Assembly (NCBI GenBank): GCA_964503315.1
Contig: CAZCZL010000001.1
Span: 310,001 to 374,000, forward strand
Length of the DNA: 64,000 nucleotides
DNA from: FEB-12 sp964503315
GTDB taxonomy: Bacteria > Zixibacteria > MSB-5A5 > GN15 > FEB-12
Direction: 5' to 3'
This document shows, piece by piece, positions 16,042-25,595 of this stretch; the stretch's first letter is position 1, and every line of letters begins with the position of its first letter. Both the position numbers and the translations under genes were made by a program. Below the pieces are notes generated by a model that saw nothing but the letters and a program-made list of their open reading frames with translations, had not been told where the DNA came from and made no database searches.

Positions 16042-17070
16042 TTACTTATACAGCGTCTTCCCCGTGCTCTTTAAATCGTCGCACCCCATCTGCACACGCT
16101 TCGCCATGTTTTTCTCCGCCTCTTTCAAATAGGCGCGCGGGTCGAAGCGCTTTTTGTCCGCGACATCCTCGGTCGAATGCAACAACACCTTGCGATAGGT
16201 GTCGACATGCTTCACGATCGCCTCGGTGAACCAGTATTGCGTGTCAGTGTCGATATTCATCTTCACCACACCGTATTCCAGGGTCTCGTGAATATCCTTC
16301 AACTCAGATCCAGAGCCGCCGTGGAACACCAGATCCGCCGCCCCCTGTTTGCCGAATTTCTTGATACAGGCATCCTGACCATCGCGCAGAATCGTGGGCT
16401 TCAGCACCACATTCCCCGGCTTGTAGATGCCGTGGACATTTCCAAATGTCGCCGCCAGCATATATCGTCCGCCGATCGGATGCAGCGCCTCATACACCGC
16501 CATCATATCTTCGGGAGTCGTGTACAGCTTGGCGCGGTCCGCCTTGCTGTTGTCGATGCCGTCTTCCTCGCCGCCGACCACACCGATCTCAACTTCAAGG
16601 ATGATCTCATTCTCCTTGCAGAGCTTGAGCAGTTCGACCGAGCGCTTCATGTTTTCGCCGGTCGGTAGCGATGACCCGTCGTACATATGCGACTGGAACA
16701 GATTCGCCTGTCCCAGTTTCCGGCGGCGCGCAGTTTCGGCTATCAGCGGACGTAGGAACTTCTCTTCCTTCTCGGGCGGGCAGTGATCCGTATGGAGCGC
16801 GACATAGATATTGTATTTCTCTGCCACCCGATGCACATGCTCGGCGATGGTTATCGCGCCAAGCACGGCATCCTTGAGATTGAGACCGGAGGCAAACTCC
16901 CCGCCGCCGGTCGAGACCTGGATTATCCCGTCGGAGTTGGCATCGGCAAAACCCTTGAGCGCGGCATTAGCCGTCTCCATGGTCGTGACATTTATCGCCG
17001 GGAACGCGTACTTTCCCGCGCGCGCGGCATCGAGCATCTTTCCGTAGATCGCTGGTGTTGCTACTGGCAT
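16042..17070 (-). CDS. fbaA: class II fructose-bisphosphate aldolase
   Basis: Cleaves fructose 1,6-bisphosphate into two triose phosphates in glycolysis, and runs in reverse for gluconeogenesis. At 342 residues with HTDHC, SHMYDGSSL, VEIGVVGGEEDG, FGNVHGIY, VFHGGSGS and VVKMNIDTDTQ it is a class IIA (E. coli FbaA-like) zinc enzyme; the metal His residues are present. It follows acnA by 33 bases and may share its promoter. Confidence 0.96.
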   Translation of the reverse strand: MPVATPAIYGKMLDAARAGKYAFPAINVTTMETANAALKGFADANSDGIIQVSTGGGEFASGLNLKDAVLGAITIAEHVHRVAEKYNIYVALHTDHCPPEKEEKFLRPLIAETARRRKLGQANLFQSHMYDGSSLPTGENMKRSVELLKLCKENEIILEVEIGVVGGEEDGIDNSKADRAKLYTTPEDMMAVYEALHPIGGRYMLAATFGNVHGIYKPGNVVLKPTILRDGQDACIKKFGKQGAADLVFHGGSGSELKDIHETLEYGVVKMNIDTDTQYWFTEAIVKHVDTYRKVLLHSTEDVADKKRFDPRAYLKEAEKNMAKRVQMGCDDLKSTGKTLYK

Positions 17071-17103
17071 GGTCTATATCCTTCAGTTATTCCATTTTGT
17101 CCG

Positions 17104-19782
17104 TTACTTTGTCCCCATCATCTGCCTCAGCACATACGGCAGCACCCCGCCATGACGGTAATAATCAACTTCGATCACCGTGTCAATGCGCGTCAATACT
17201 TTGAACGACTTCACCCCGGCATCTGATTTCGCCGTCACTGTCAGGATCTGGTGCGGCTTGATAGTGTCGTTCAATCCTTCGATGGTGAAAATCTCGTTGC
17301 CGTTCAACCCAAGCGTCTCCCGCGATTCTCCCTCCATGAACTGCAGCGGAAGCAGCCCCATGCCGACCAGATTCGAACGATGAATTCGCTCGTAGCTCTG
17401 CGCGATCACCGCCTTGACACCCAACAGCAGAGTCCCTTTGGCGGCCCAGTCACGTGATGACCCCATCCCGTAATCTTTCCCTGCCAGTATTATCAGCGGT
17501 GTCTTCTCAGCCTGATACTTCATCGAAGCATCATAGATCGACATCCTCTCGCCGGTCGGATGATAGACCGTGACGCCACCCTCGACTCCCGGCACCAACT
17601 GGTTGCGAAGCCGGATGTTGGCGAATGTCCCGCGTGTCATCACCCGGTCATTGCCGCGGCGCGAGCCATAGCTGTTGAAGTCGTCAAATGTCACACCGGC
17701 ATTGGTCAGGAATTTTCCGGCCGGTGAATCCTTCTTTATCGAACCCGCCGGAGAGATATGGTCAGTCGTGATTGAATCAGCAAACATCCCCAGCACTCTT
17801 GCTCCGGATATCGGTTGAATATGTCCCGCCTCTTTCGACATCCCCACAAAGAACGGCGGTTCCTGAATATAGGTTGACTGCTCATCCCACTTGTATATCT
17901 CGCCGCCGGTCGACTTGATGGCGTTCCAGGTTGGATTGCCATCAAAGACCGAGCCATACTGTTTGCGGAACATCTCCGGCGTGACCGATGTCTTGATTGT
18001 CTCTTCGATCTCTTTCTGGGTCGGCCAGATATCTTTCAAATAAACCGGCTTGCCACTCTTGTCGTTGCCGAGCGAATCTTTTTCCCAATCGAAATCAACC
18101 GTCCCTGCCAGGGCGTACGCCACCACCAGAGGTGGCGATGCCAGGTAGTTGGCGCGCGTCTGCGGATTGACCCGTCCCTCGAAATTGCGATTCCCCGACA
18201 ACACCGCCGCCGCGACGATATTCCCTTCGGTTATCGCGTTCGACACTATCTCCGGAAGCGGTCCGGAATTTCCGATGCAGGTCGTGCAACCATACCCGAC
18301 CGTCTGGAATCCGATCGCGTCGAGGTATTTCTGTAGTCCCGCTTTTTCCAGATAGTCTGTCACCACTCGCGAGCCCGGCGCGAGCGAGGTCTTCACCCAC
18401 GGTTTGGAATTGAGCCCTTTCTCCGCCGCTTTCTTCGCCAATAGCGCTGATGCGATCAGCACATACGGATCCGAGGTGTTGGTACAGGACGTTATCGCCG
18501 CGATCACCACCGCGCCATGACCGATCTCAGCTTTGTAGCCGTTCTTGATCGCCGCTCTTTTCGTCCGTTCAGCCTCGGGAAGTTCAAACCCGCGTTCGGC
18601 AATCGGCTTGCCGAGCAACTGCACAAACTCGTTCTTCACGTTTGACAGTGATACTCTGTCCTGCGGACGTTTTGGTCCGGCCAGCGACGGCTGCACCGTG
18701 CTGATATCCAGCTCCAGGAGTTCGGTGAAATTCGGGATTGGGCTAGTCGGTGTCCGGAACAGCCCCTGCTCTTTGCAGTACGCCTCTACCAGCGCCACCT
18801 CCGCATCCGAGCGTCCGGTCAAGCGCAGATAATCGAGCGATGTATTATCAATCGGGAAAAATCCCATGGTCGCGCCATATTCCGGCGCCATATTCCCAAC
18901 CATCGCGCGAACAGGGAGTGTCAGGCTATCGAGCGCCGTGCCACAATACTCGACAAACTTCCCGACCACGCCTCGCTTGCGGAGTATTTGCGTGAGGGTC
19001 AGCACTAAGTCTGTACCGGTCACACCTTCCGCCAGTTCACCCGTAAGTTTGAATCCGATAACTTCGGGGGTGAGCATATACAGCGGCTGCCCGAGCATCA
19101 CCGCCTCGGCTTCAATCCCGCCAACGCCCCAACCAACCACGCCTAGACCGTTGATCATCACGGTGTGCGAGTCCGTGCCAACGAGAGTATCGGGATACGC
19201 CATGCCGTCTGCGCCTATGACCACTTTCGCCAGATACTCAAGATTCACTTGGTGGACAATTCCTGTTGCCGGCGGTACTACTCTGAAATTCTTGAACGAC
19301 CGCTGTCCCCAATGCAGGAATTCATACCGCTCACGATTGCGATAGAACTCCTTTTCCATATTCAGCATCAGTGCCGCTTCTTTGCCGTATTCATCCACCT
19401 GCACCGAATGGTCGATCACAAGGTCGACCGGCACCAGCGGATTGATCTTCTGCGGGTCCCCGCCCATCCGCTTCATCGCCGACCGCATCGCCGCGAGGTC
19501 TACCACGGCCGGTACCCCGGTGAAGTCCTGAAGGATCACTCTCGCCGGTTTGAAGGGCACCTCTACATCACCGACCTTCTTCGGGTCGTACGCGGCAAGA
19601 CGCTTGACATCATCTTCCGTCACCGCCCGACCGTCGCAATTGCGCAGGACGTTCTCGAGAAGGATCTTGATCGAGTACGGCATCTTGTCGATCGCGCCGT
19701 ATTGATTCAGCTTATCTATGCGAAATATCTTGTAGGTCTGGCCCGAAGATTTCAGGTCGGCCTGGGCACCAAAGCGGTCCAT
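17104..19782 (-). CDS. acnA: aconitate hydratase
   Basis: TCA-cycle enzyme interconverting citrate and isocitrate. The 892-residue, AcnA/IRP-type protein has cluster cysteines in TSCTNTSDP and GCTTCIGNSGPLP, GVGGIEAE in the N-terminal part, and the swivel domain with YGMGSSRDWAAKG near the C terminus. AAGGAG lies six bases before the ATG. A clear promoter is at 19823-19851. Length and cluster ligands are complete. Confidence 0.97.
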   Translation of the reverse strand: MDRFGAQADLKSSGQTYKIFRIDKLNQYGAIDKMPYSIKILLENVLRNCDGRAVTEDDVKRLAAYDPKKVGDVEVPFKPARVILQDFTGVPAVVDLAAMRSAMKRMGGDPQKINPLVPVDLVIDHSVQVDEYGKEAALMLNMEKEFYRNRERYEFLHWGQRSFKNFRVVPPATGIVHQVNLEYLAKVVIGADGMAYPDTLVGTDSHTVMINGLGVVGWGVGGIEAEAVMLGQPLYMLTPEVIGFKLTGELAEGVTGTDLVLTLTQILRKRGVVGKFVEYCGTALDSLTLPVRAMVGNMAPEYGATMGFFPIDNTSLDYLRLTGRSDAEVALVEAYCKEQGLFRTPTSPIPNFTELLELDISTVQPSLAGPKRPQDRVSLSNVKNEFVQLLGKPIAERGFELPEAERTKRAAIKNGYKAEIGHGAVVIAAITSCTNTSDPYVLIASALLAKKAAEKGLNSKPWVKTSLAPGSRVVTDYLEKAGLQKYLDAIGFQTVGYGCTTCIGNSGPLPEIVSNAITEGNIVAAAVLSGNRNFEGRVNPQTRANYLASPPLVVAYALAGTVDFDWEKDSLGNDKSGKPVYLKDIWPTQKEIEETIKTSVTPEMFRKQYGSVFDGNPTWNAIKSTGGEIYKWDEQSTYIQEPPFFVGMSKEAGHIQPISGARVLGMFADSITTDHISPAGSIKKDSPAGKFLTNAGVTFDDFNSYGSRRGNDRVMTRGTFANIRLRNQLVPGVEGGVTVYHPTGERMSIYDASMKYQAEKTPLIILAGKDYGMGSSRDWAAKGTLLLGVKAVIAQSYERIHRSNLVGMGLLPLQFMEGESRETLGLNGNEIFTIEGLNDTIKPHQILTVTAKSDAGVKSFKVLTRIDTVIEVDYYRHGGVLPYVLRQMMGTK

Positions 19783-19822
19783 TGCACACTCCTTGGAGGT
19801 AATTCACTCTTAAATTGCCTTC

Positions 19823-19851
19823 ATTATATGCAACCCTGCGGTCGATTTCAA
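19823..19851 (-). promoter_or_regulatory. promoter of acnA
   Basis: On the minus strand TTGAAA (19851-19846), a 17-base spacer and a perfect TATAAT (19828-19823) lie about 40 bases before the acnA start. This is the most consensus-like sigma-70 promoter I saw in the window. The divergent ispE side has only weak candidates (TTGCGC at 19888, TATACA at 19909). Confidence 0.8.
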
Positions 19852-19978
19852 GCATCGTCGCCAACTGTTTTGCCTCTGATGCGAAACTTGCGCCACTACA
19901 GAGTTGCTTATACATTAACATCTTAACCCTGCGAAGGGATATCCCAACGCATCCGTAGGACAGGGAATAGCGATTGCC

Positions 19979-20863
19979 ATGTTTGTGAAGCGAATCACCA
20001 GCGACTCAGTCGTCATCGGCGCCCCCGCCAAGATCAACCTGTTTCTGCAGGTGATTCGCAAACGTCCCGACGGTTACCATGATATCAACTCACTTTTCCA
20101 GGCCATTTCTCTCTTTGACCGCCTGACCATACGGCTGACCAAGACTCCCGAAATCGAGATCGACTCGAACAGCCAAGCGATTGGACCAGTTGAGCATAAC
20201 TTGATAACTAAGGCCTGGCACCTCATCCAGTCCGAGTTTGGAGTCAAACAGGGAATCGCTGTGGAGCTTGAGAAGAACATCCCGGTCGGCGGAGGTGTCG
20301 GCGGCGGGTCCTCCGATGCCGCGTCCACTCTCTTGGCGGCGAACTTATTGCTCGACTTTGGATTATCTCAACAGGATCTGATTCAATTGGGAAGCCGCCT
20401 AGGCTCGGATATTCCCTTCTTTTTTACTGCCGGACAAGCACTTGCGGAGGGTCGGGGCGAACTGCTGACTGAAACCGACCTCCCTACTGATTACTGGATT
20501 ATTACCGTCACTCCCCCCCTCCACTGCTCGACGGCCGAGAGCTATGCCTCGCTCAAAATGACCTTGACGGAGTCCAAGAATCCCTTTAAGTTAACCGTTT
20601 GCCGGACGGCTGGTGAGTTGTTCGAACTGCTTGCCCTGTCCGGCAACGACTTTGAAGGTGAACATCGGAAACGGTATCCGGTTTTATCCCGGATAGCGGA
20701 GTCGTTGACACGAAGTGGGGCTCGCATAGTACGGATGTCCGGCTCCGGCTCAACGATGTTTGGTCTCTTCGAAGCAGCGCCTGAAATAGACAACGGTCTG
20801 ATCGATGGCGAGTCAGATTGGCAGGTACAGGTAGTCAGGCCTGTCCGTTTACCTCGCCCTTGA
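19979..20863 (+). CDS. ispE: 4-diphosphocytidyl-2-C-methyl-D-erythritol kinase
   Basis: GHMP kinase of the MEP isoprenoid pathway, phosphorylating CDP-ME at the 2-hydroxyl. The 294-residue protein has PAKINLFLQV at the N terminus, the ATP loop PVGGGVGGGSSDAAST, and GSGSTMFGLF near the C terminus. It is followed at 22 bases by spoVG and then tRNA-Gln, prs and rplY, a neighbourhood common in bacteria. Confidence 0.95.
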   Translation: MFVKRITSDSVVIGAPAKINLFLQVIRKRPDGYHDINSLFQAISLFDRLTIRLTKTPEIEIDSNSQAIGPVEHNLITKAWHLIQSEFGVKQGIAVELEKNIPVGGGVGGGSSDAASTLLAANLLLDFGLSQQDLIQLGSRLGSDIPFFFTAGQALAEGRGELLTETDLPTDYWIITVTPPLHCSTAESYASLKMTLTESKNPFKLTVCRTAGELFELLALSGNDFEGEHRKRYPVLSRIAESLTRSGARIVRMSGSGSTMFGLFEAAPEIDNGLIDGESDWQVQVVRPVRLPRP

Positions 20864-20885
20864 CAGCAGGACGCGGGAGGGTGCC

Positions 20886-21158
20886 GTGCAGATCACCGAA
20901 GTTCGTGTGACACTGCGCAACGAGGATAAACTCCGGGGATTCGCCAATGTGACGTTCGACGGAGAATTCGTCGTGCGCGGAATGAAGATCATTCAGGGAC
21001 CGAATGGATGCTTCGTCTCCATGCCGAGCCGAAAGCGGCCCGACGGCAGCCACCAGGATATAGCCCACCCGGTGACCGCCGACCTGAGACGACGGATCGA
21101 GGAACAGGTTCTGGAGGCGTACCGACGCGAATCTGAGCGCGCCGGAGAGACGTCCTAA
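20886..21158 (+). CDS. spoVG: SpoVG family RNA/DNA-binding regulator
   Basis: A 90-residue SpoVG protein with ITEVRVTLRNEDKLRGFANVTF and GCFVSMPSRKRPDG, the conserved core of the family. SpoVG proteins bind nucleic acids and act as post-transcriptional or transcriptional regulators; in non-sporulating bacteria the targets are mostly unknown. GTG start with GGGAGG upstream. Conserved gene order ispE-spoVG-prs supports the call. Confidence 0.93.
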   Translation: MQITEVRVTLRNEDKLRGFANVTFDGEFVVRGMKIIQGPNGCFVSMPSRKRPDGSHQDIAHPVTADLRRRIEEQVLEAYRRESERAGETS

Positions 21159-21174
21159 GCGAATCGACAAATGT

Positions 21175-21249
21175 TGGGGCGTCGACAAGTGGTAAGTCAT
21201 CAGCCTTTGGAGCTGACATTCCCTGGTTCGAATCCAGGCGCCCCAGCCA
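21175..21249 (+). tRNA. tRNA-Gln (TTG)
   Basis: A full cloverleaf: acceptor TGGGGCG (21175-21181) pairs with CGCCCCA (21239-21245), the anticodon loop CTTTGGA carries TTG at 21207-21209, and the T arm is CCTGG-TTCGAAT-CCAGG. Discriminator G and an encoded CCA end at 21249. Confidence 0.97.
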
Positions 21250-21312
21250 AATTGACTGAGACAAAAAGCAGCCATAACTGACGGGATACGTGGAACGATA
21301 GAGTAAACGGCA

Positions 21313-22278
21313 ATGATCATTCGAAGCGAAATCAAGCTCGTAACCGGCAACTCGAATATCGGGTTGGCCAAAAAGATCGCGGCCTACCTCGGTGAGCGCC
21401 TGACCGATTGCACGGTCACCCGCTTCTCCGACGGTGAAGTCTTTGTCCAGATCAACGAGAATATTCGTGGCGCCGACCTCTTCATCATCCAGCCGACCAA
21501 CGCGCCGGCCGAGAACCTTATGGAATTGATGATGCTTATTGAGGCATCGCGACGCGCTTCCGCCATGCGTATCACCGCTGTCATCCCGTATTACGGCTAC
21601 GCGCGCCAGGATCGCAAAGACCGTCCGCGCGTCCCGATCACGGCCAAATTGGTCGCCAACCTGATAACCACCGCGGGCGCTGACCGCGTCATCACCATGG
21701 ATCTTCACGCCAGCCAGATCCAGGGATTTTTCGATCTCCCCCACGACCACTTGTACTCGTCCTGGATATTCAATGATTACATCAAGACGATGGGAATAGA
21801 GAATATCGTGGTGGTTCCGCCGGATGTCGGCGGACTGAAATTGGCGCGCTCTACCGCCGCCAGCTTGAATGCTGACCTGGCAATCATCGACAAGCGTCGC
21901 CCGAAAGCGAACGTTTCCGAGGTCATGAGCCTGATCGGCGATGTAAAAGGGCGCAATGTCCTGATCCGTGACGACATGGTTGATACCGCGGGTTCGATCT
22001 GTACGGCCGCCGAAGTGCTCAAAGATCGCGGCGCCACAGACATCTTTGCCGCCTGTACGCACGGCGTGCTTTCTGGAGCGGCGATCGAGCGACTGGCCAA
22101 GTCGCCCATCAAGAAGATCATTATCTCGGATTCGATCGACCAGTCGCAGAAGAATCTCGACCCTGACAAGTATGTGATCCTCACCTGTTCAGAATTGATA
22201 GGTGAAGCGATCAAACGTATCTCGGATGAGCAGTCGGTCTCTTCACTGTTCGAGGAACAGCCGAGTCGCAGAGAATAG
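21313..22278 (+). CDS. prs: ribose-phosphate pyrophosphokinase
   Basis: Makes PRPP from ribose 5-phosphate and ATP for nucleotide, His and Trp synthesis. The 321-residue class I enzyme has FSDGEVFVQI, the flexible loop YYGYARQDRKDRPRVPI, VVPPDVGG, and the PRPP loop DDMVDTAGS. It lies after tRNA-Gln and before rplY. The ribosome site is weak. Confidence 0.97.
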   Translation: MIIRSEIKLVTGNSNIGLAKKIAAYLGERLTDCTVTRFSDGEVFVQINENIRGADLFIIQPTNAPAENLMELMMLIEASRRASAMRITAVIPYYGYARQDRKDRPRVPITAKLVANLITTAGADRVITMDLHASQIQGFFDLPHDHLYSSWIFNDYIKTMGIENIVVVPPDVGGLKLARSTAASLNADLAIIDKRRPKANVSEVMSLIGDVKGRNVLIRDDMVDTAGSICTAAEVLKDRGATDIFAACTHGVLSGAAIERLAKSPIKKIIISDSIDQSQKNLDPDKYVILTCSELIGEAIKRISDEQSVSSLFEEQPSRRE

Positions 22279-22315
22279 TTGTGTTGAACATAGTATGTGG
22301 AGGTAGTTTGTAGTC

Positions 22316-23047
22316 ATGAAAGAGATCTCGATCGCCGCAAATTCGCGGCAGACTATCGGCAAAGGTCCGGCCCGCCAGGCTCGCCTGGAAGGGAAGATCC
22401 CGGCCGTGGTCTATGGACCGGAGACCACTCCGCTGTCAGTCTACGTTGCCGAGCGCGAATTCCGCGCCGCGATGAAGGCCGCAGCAGGGTCAAGCTCCAT
22501 CTTCACCCTTAATATCGACGGCAAGCCGAACAAGGTCCTGGTCCGTGAGATCCAGCGTGATCCGGTCTCCAGCCGGATGTTGCATGTTGATTTCCATGCA
22601 ATCTCCATGACCAAGCCGATCAACCTCTCGATCCCGGTCCATATCACCGGCGTATCGAAAGGTGTGAAGTCTGAAGGCGGTATCCAAAACCTGGTACTCC
22701 GCGAGCTGGAGATCTCCTGTCTCCCGACCAATATTCCGGACTTCGTCTCGGTCGATGTTACCGAACTCGGAATCGGCGATTCAATCCACGTCCGCGACCT
22801 GTCTATCCCGAACGTCACCGTTCTCGAAGACAAGGATAGCACCGTGGTGACCATCTCCGCCCCGACGGTCATCAAGGTCGAGACTCCGACTGCCGAAGCC
22901 GCCGAAGCTGCCGCCGCTGACGCTGCCGCCGCCGCTCCGGGTGCCGCAGGCGCCGCTCCTGCCGCAGGTGCCGCCGCCGGTGCCAAGCCGGGTGCCCCGG
23001 CCGCCGCTGGCGCAAAAAAGGAAGAAAAGAAAGCAGACAAGAAGTAG
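22316..23047 (+). CDS. rplY: 50S ribosomal protein L25 (CTC form)
   Basis: 5S rRNA-binding protein of 243 residues. The N-terminal L25 domain (about 1-90) contains RQARLEGKIPAVVYGPE, followed by the TL5/CTC beta domain (about 95-185). The last 55 residues are almost entirely Ala, Gly and Pro and end in a Lys-rich tail, longer than in most L25 proteins and probably disordered. It is transcribed with prs and ends at a strong terminator. Confidence 0.94.
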   Translation: MKEISIAANSRQTIGKGPARQARLEGKIPAVVYGPETTPLSVYVAEREFRAAMKAAAGSSSIFTLNIDGKPNKVLVREIQRDPVSSRMLHVDFHAISMTKPINLSIPVHITGVSKGVKSEGGIQNLVLRELEISCLPTNIPDFVSVDVTELGIGDSIHVRDLSIPNVTVLEDKDSTVVTISAPTVIKVETPTAEAAEAAAADAAAAAPGAAGAAPAAGAAAGAKPGAPAAAGAKKEEKKADKK

Positions 23048-23070
23048 TCTCTCCTTCTTTGCGAAAAGTA

Positions 23071-23106
23071 AAGGCCGCCCACATGGACGGCCTTTTTCTT
23101 TTTTTG
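23071..23106 (+). terminator. intrinsic terminator of prs-rplY
   Basis: AAGGCCG (23071-23077) pairs with CGGCCTT (23088-23094), with an inner CC/GG extension, followed by TTTTTCTTTTTTT. Confidence 0.9.
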
Positions 23107-23126
23107 ATGATTGCGGCAGGACCCGG

Positions 23127-24590
23127 CTAGCGCTTCCGCCCCCCGAACAACCCGCCCAAAATCCCGCGGACCACTTCGCGCCCGAGAGTGCTCCCGATCG
23201 CTCGTGCCGCTCCTTTCATCAGTGCGTCAGTTGGACTGTCAGCGCCTCGACGGCGAGTGGAACTCTCTTTCTGACTCTGGCGCTCCGCTTCCTGCTCCTG
23301 CGCAGCCTGTGCAGCCACTTCCGCGCGTTGTTTGAGACGTTCGTATGCTGATTCGCGGTCTACGGTCTTCATATACTGACCGCGCAACGGCGACAATTCC
23401 ATCAGCATCGTCCGTCGCTCATCGGGAATCGGCCCTATCTGGCTATGCGGCGGAATGACAAACGCCCGCTCCACCGGCATCGGGACTGACTTGGCATCCA
23501 GAAGTGACACCAGCGCTTCACCCGTCCCCAGTTCGGTGATGACCTTCTCAGCGTCGACCGATGGGTTGGTGCGGAATGATTGCGCCGCCGCCTTCACTGC
23601 CTTGGTATCCTTCTGCGTATAGGCACGCAACGCGTGTTGCACTCGATTCCCCAACTGCCCAAGAATTGATTCCGGTATATCGAGCGGGTTTTGTGTTACA
23701 AAGTAGACTCCGACCCCCTTGGAGCGTATCAGCCGCACGACTTGTTCTATCTTATCTTCAAGCGCCTTGGGCGTATCCTCAAACAGCAGATGCGCTTCAT
23801 CGAATACAAATACCAATTTCGGCTTTTCCAAATCCCCCGCTTCGGGAAGTTGTTCAAACAGCTCAGACAAGAGCCACAACAGCGAGGTCGCGTAGATGCG
23901 CGGCGATTGATACAACCTCTCCGCGGCCAGAATATTGACTACCCCTCTTCCCTTTTCGTCGACTTTCATCAGGTCCATGAGAGCAAGCGCCGGTTCGCCA
24001 AAAAACTGATCCGCCCCTTCCTGCTCCAGCGTCACCAGTCCGCGCTGGATCGCGCCGACCGACGCAGTCGCGATATTCCCGTACTGTGTCGTGAATTGTT
24101 TGGCGTTATCAGCCGCGAATTGAAGCATCGACTTCAGATCTTTCAAATCGAGCAGAAGCAGACCGTGGTCATCCGCTATCTTGAAAACGGCTGTCAGCAC
24201 CTGCGACTGCGTTTCGCTCAGGCTCATCAGCCGCGACAGCAGGAGCGGCCCCATGTCTGAGATAGTCGTCCGAAGCGGCATCCCCTTTTCGCCATAGATA
24301 TCCCAGAACGCGACTGGACATCCCTCGAACGGATGATCCGTTATCTTGAGCAGATCCAGTCGTTCCTTAACTTTTGGCGTCGCCGAACCGGCGGCGGAGA
24401 TACCGGAGACATCCCCTTTGATATCTGCCAAAAAGATCGGCACGCCTATCCGACTGAATGACTCGGCGAAACGCTGCATGGTGACAGTTTTGCCCGTGCC
24501 GGTGGCGCCGGCGATGAGCCCATGCCGATTCGCCTGCGACGGCAGTAAGTTAAGCGGCTGATTTCCGATTGCGATTGTCAACGGCTGCAC
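23127..24590 (-). CDS. HerA-like ATPase (DUF853 family)
   Basis: A 487-residue P-loop ATPase of the HerA/FtsK superfamily, YjgR-like. Walker A is AGATGTGKTVT (about 27-37), Walker B FVFDEAHLLF (about 260). The C terminus is a Gln/Glu-rich linker followed by the family tail GSTLGREVVRGILGGLFGG. The cellular role of this family is not established; the fold suggests DNA or polymer pumping. GTG start with AAGGAG five bases upstream. It is a single gene, convergent with rplY. Confidence 0.88.
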   Translation of the reverse strand: MQPLTIAIGNQPLNLLPSQANRHGLIAGATGTGKTVTMQRFAESFSRIGVPIFLADIKGDVSGISAAGSATPKVKERLDLLKITDHPFEGCPVAFWDIYGEKGMPLRTTISDMGPLLLSRLMSLSETQSQVLTAVFKIADDHGLLLLDLKDLKSMLQFAADNAKQFTTQYGNIATASVGAIQRGLVTLEQEGADQFFGEPALALMDLMKVDEKGRGVVNILAAERLYQSPRIYATSLLWLLSELFEQLPEAGDLEKPKLVFVFDEAHLLFEDTPKALEDKIEQVVRLIRSKGVGVYFVTQNPLDIPESILGQLGNRVQHALRAYTQKDTKAVKAAAQSFRTNPSVDAEKVITELGTGEALVSLLDAKSVPMPVERAFVIPPHSQIGPIPDERRTMLMELSPLRGQYMKTVDRESAYERLKQRAEVAAQAAQEQEAERQSQKESSTRRRGADSPTDALMKGAARAIGSTLGREVVRGILGGLFGGRKR

Positions 24591-24685
24591 AGGTACTCCT
24601 TGGAATGTGGGGGAAAAGTAGGGGAAGATGGATGGGGTGTCAAGTGCGCCTGAATGTCAGCGGTCTCCAAGCCGCGACAGGCAGT

Positions 24686-25336
24686 TTATCGAAAGTCGTA
24701 CCGCTCGTCACTAGCCAAGTCGATTGTTTCATCGAACGATCCGTGCCATGCCCTTCGCCCGAATATTGAAAATGACCACAGTTGGATTTCCTTCTTGTCG
24801 GATTTTCGGAGAGACGGCCACACCGGATGGGGGACTACCATGTTCAGGCAGTGACTCTTGAATAAGAAATCAATTACGCGTCGTGCGAATAGTTCGTCAT
24901 CACCACGCTTTTCTTCCAAATAGGCTGTGGTGAAACGAAGTAAATTTTCTGACCAGACAGCTTTGACGGCAAAGTATAATTCGCCCGTCCAACTTCGCTC
25001 AAAATAGAATACCCCGTCATAGTGGTAAACGTTGAACTTGTCTTCCATCTGCGCGGCTTTGAAGAGCGGACCTTGCGGAGGCTTAGTTTTTATCGGGTAA
25101 GTCAGATCGCACATGAACTCTCTGGCACCATTGGGAAGTTTACCCACAAGATCACTTCCATCTGCCTTCTGACGAGCGAAAAAAATTTCCGCAATTTCAG
25201 GGTTCTGAGTCCATGAAGTCATGGACAACGAAAGTTCGCGACAGTCTATCAATCCAGGTGAACTATCTTGGTTAGACGTCGACGATGTCATCGGTGTCCC
25301 ATACCACACTGACTTGAGCCAATCTCCCAAACCCAT
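24686..25336 (-). CDS. unknown soluble protein
   Basis: A protein of 216 residues I do not recognise, without signal peptide or membrane helix, rich in aromatic residues and mixed charge. I start at the ATG at 25336 (MGLGDWLKS), which has GGGA about seven bases upstream; the longer frame begins at a TTG with no site. By eye it is more AT-rich than its neighbours, and it lies just downstream of the 3' end of tRNA-Ser, so it may be acquired DNA. No integrase or flanking repeat was found. Confidence 0.6.
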   Translation of the reverse strand: MGLGDWLKSVWYGTPMTSSTSNQDSSPGLIDCRELSLSMTSWTQNPEIAEIFFARQKADGSDLVGKLPNGAREFMCDLTYPIKTKPPQGPLFKAAQMEDKFNVYHYDGVFYFERSWTGELYFAVKAVWSENLLRFTTAYLEEKRGDDELFARRVIDFLFKSHCLNMVVPHPVWPSLRKSDKKEIQLWSFSIFGRRAWHGSFDETIDLASDERYDFR

Positions 25337-25387
25337 GATTTTTCCCAATGAAACTAGTGAGTTGTACCGACACTCAGAGATCAAATG

Positions 25388-25473
25388 CGGAGAGGTAGGG
25401 ATTCGAACCCTAGATACCCAAAGGGTATAACGGTTTTCGAGACCGCCGCTTTCAACCGCTCAGCCACCTCTCC
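25388..25473 (-). tRNA. tRNA-Ser (CGA)
   Basis: Minus-strand tRNA with acceptor GGAGAGG pairing with CCTCTCC, anticodon loop CTCGAAA (CGA at plus bases 25437-25439), a long variable arm (TACCC/GGGTA stem) typical of Ser tRNAs, and T loop TTCGAAT. The discriminator is G and CCA is not encoded. Confidence 0.97.
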
Positions 25474-25595
25474 GGTCTCAGACATATAAGCCCCCCGCGA
25501 GCCGATAATCTATTGATTTACCAAGATTTGTAAAGAAGATTTCTATGACAGATAGCCGGGTATGCCGCAACCAGATAGCCCCCCAATAGTCCGCT

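Noticed and set aside
15180..19880. The 13-mer TTTTGCCTCTGAT occurs at 15180-15192 and 19868-19880, both intergenic
   Set aside because: For a 64-kb window many 13-mers repeat by chance, and the flanking sequences do not align well enough to call it a shared operator.
25388..25473. Integrative element attached to tRNA-Ser
   Set aside because: No integrase gene and no second copy of the tRNA 3' end were found in the window.
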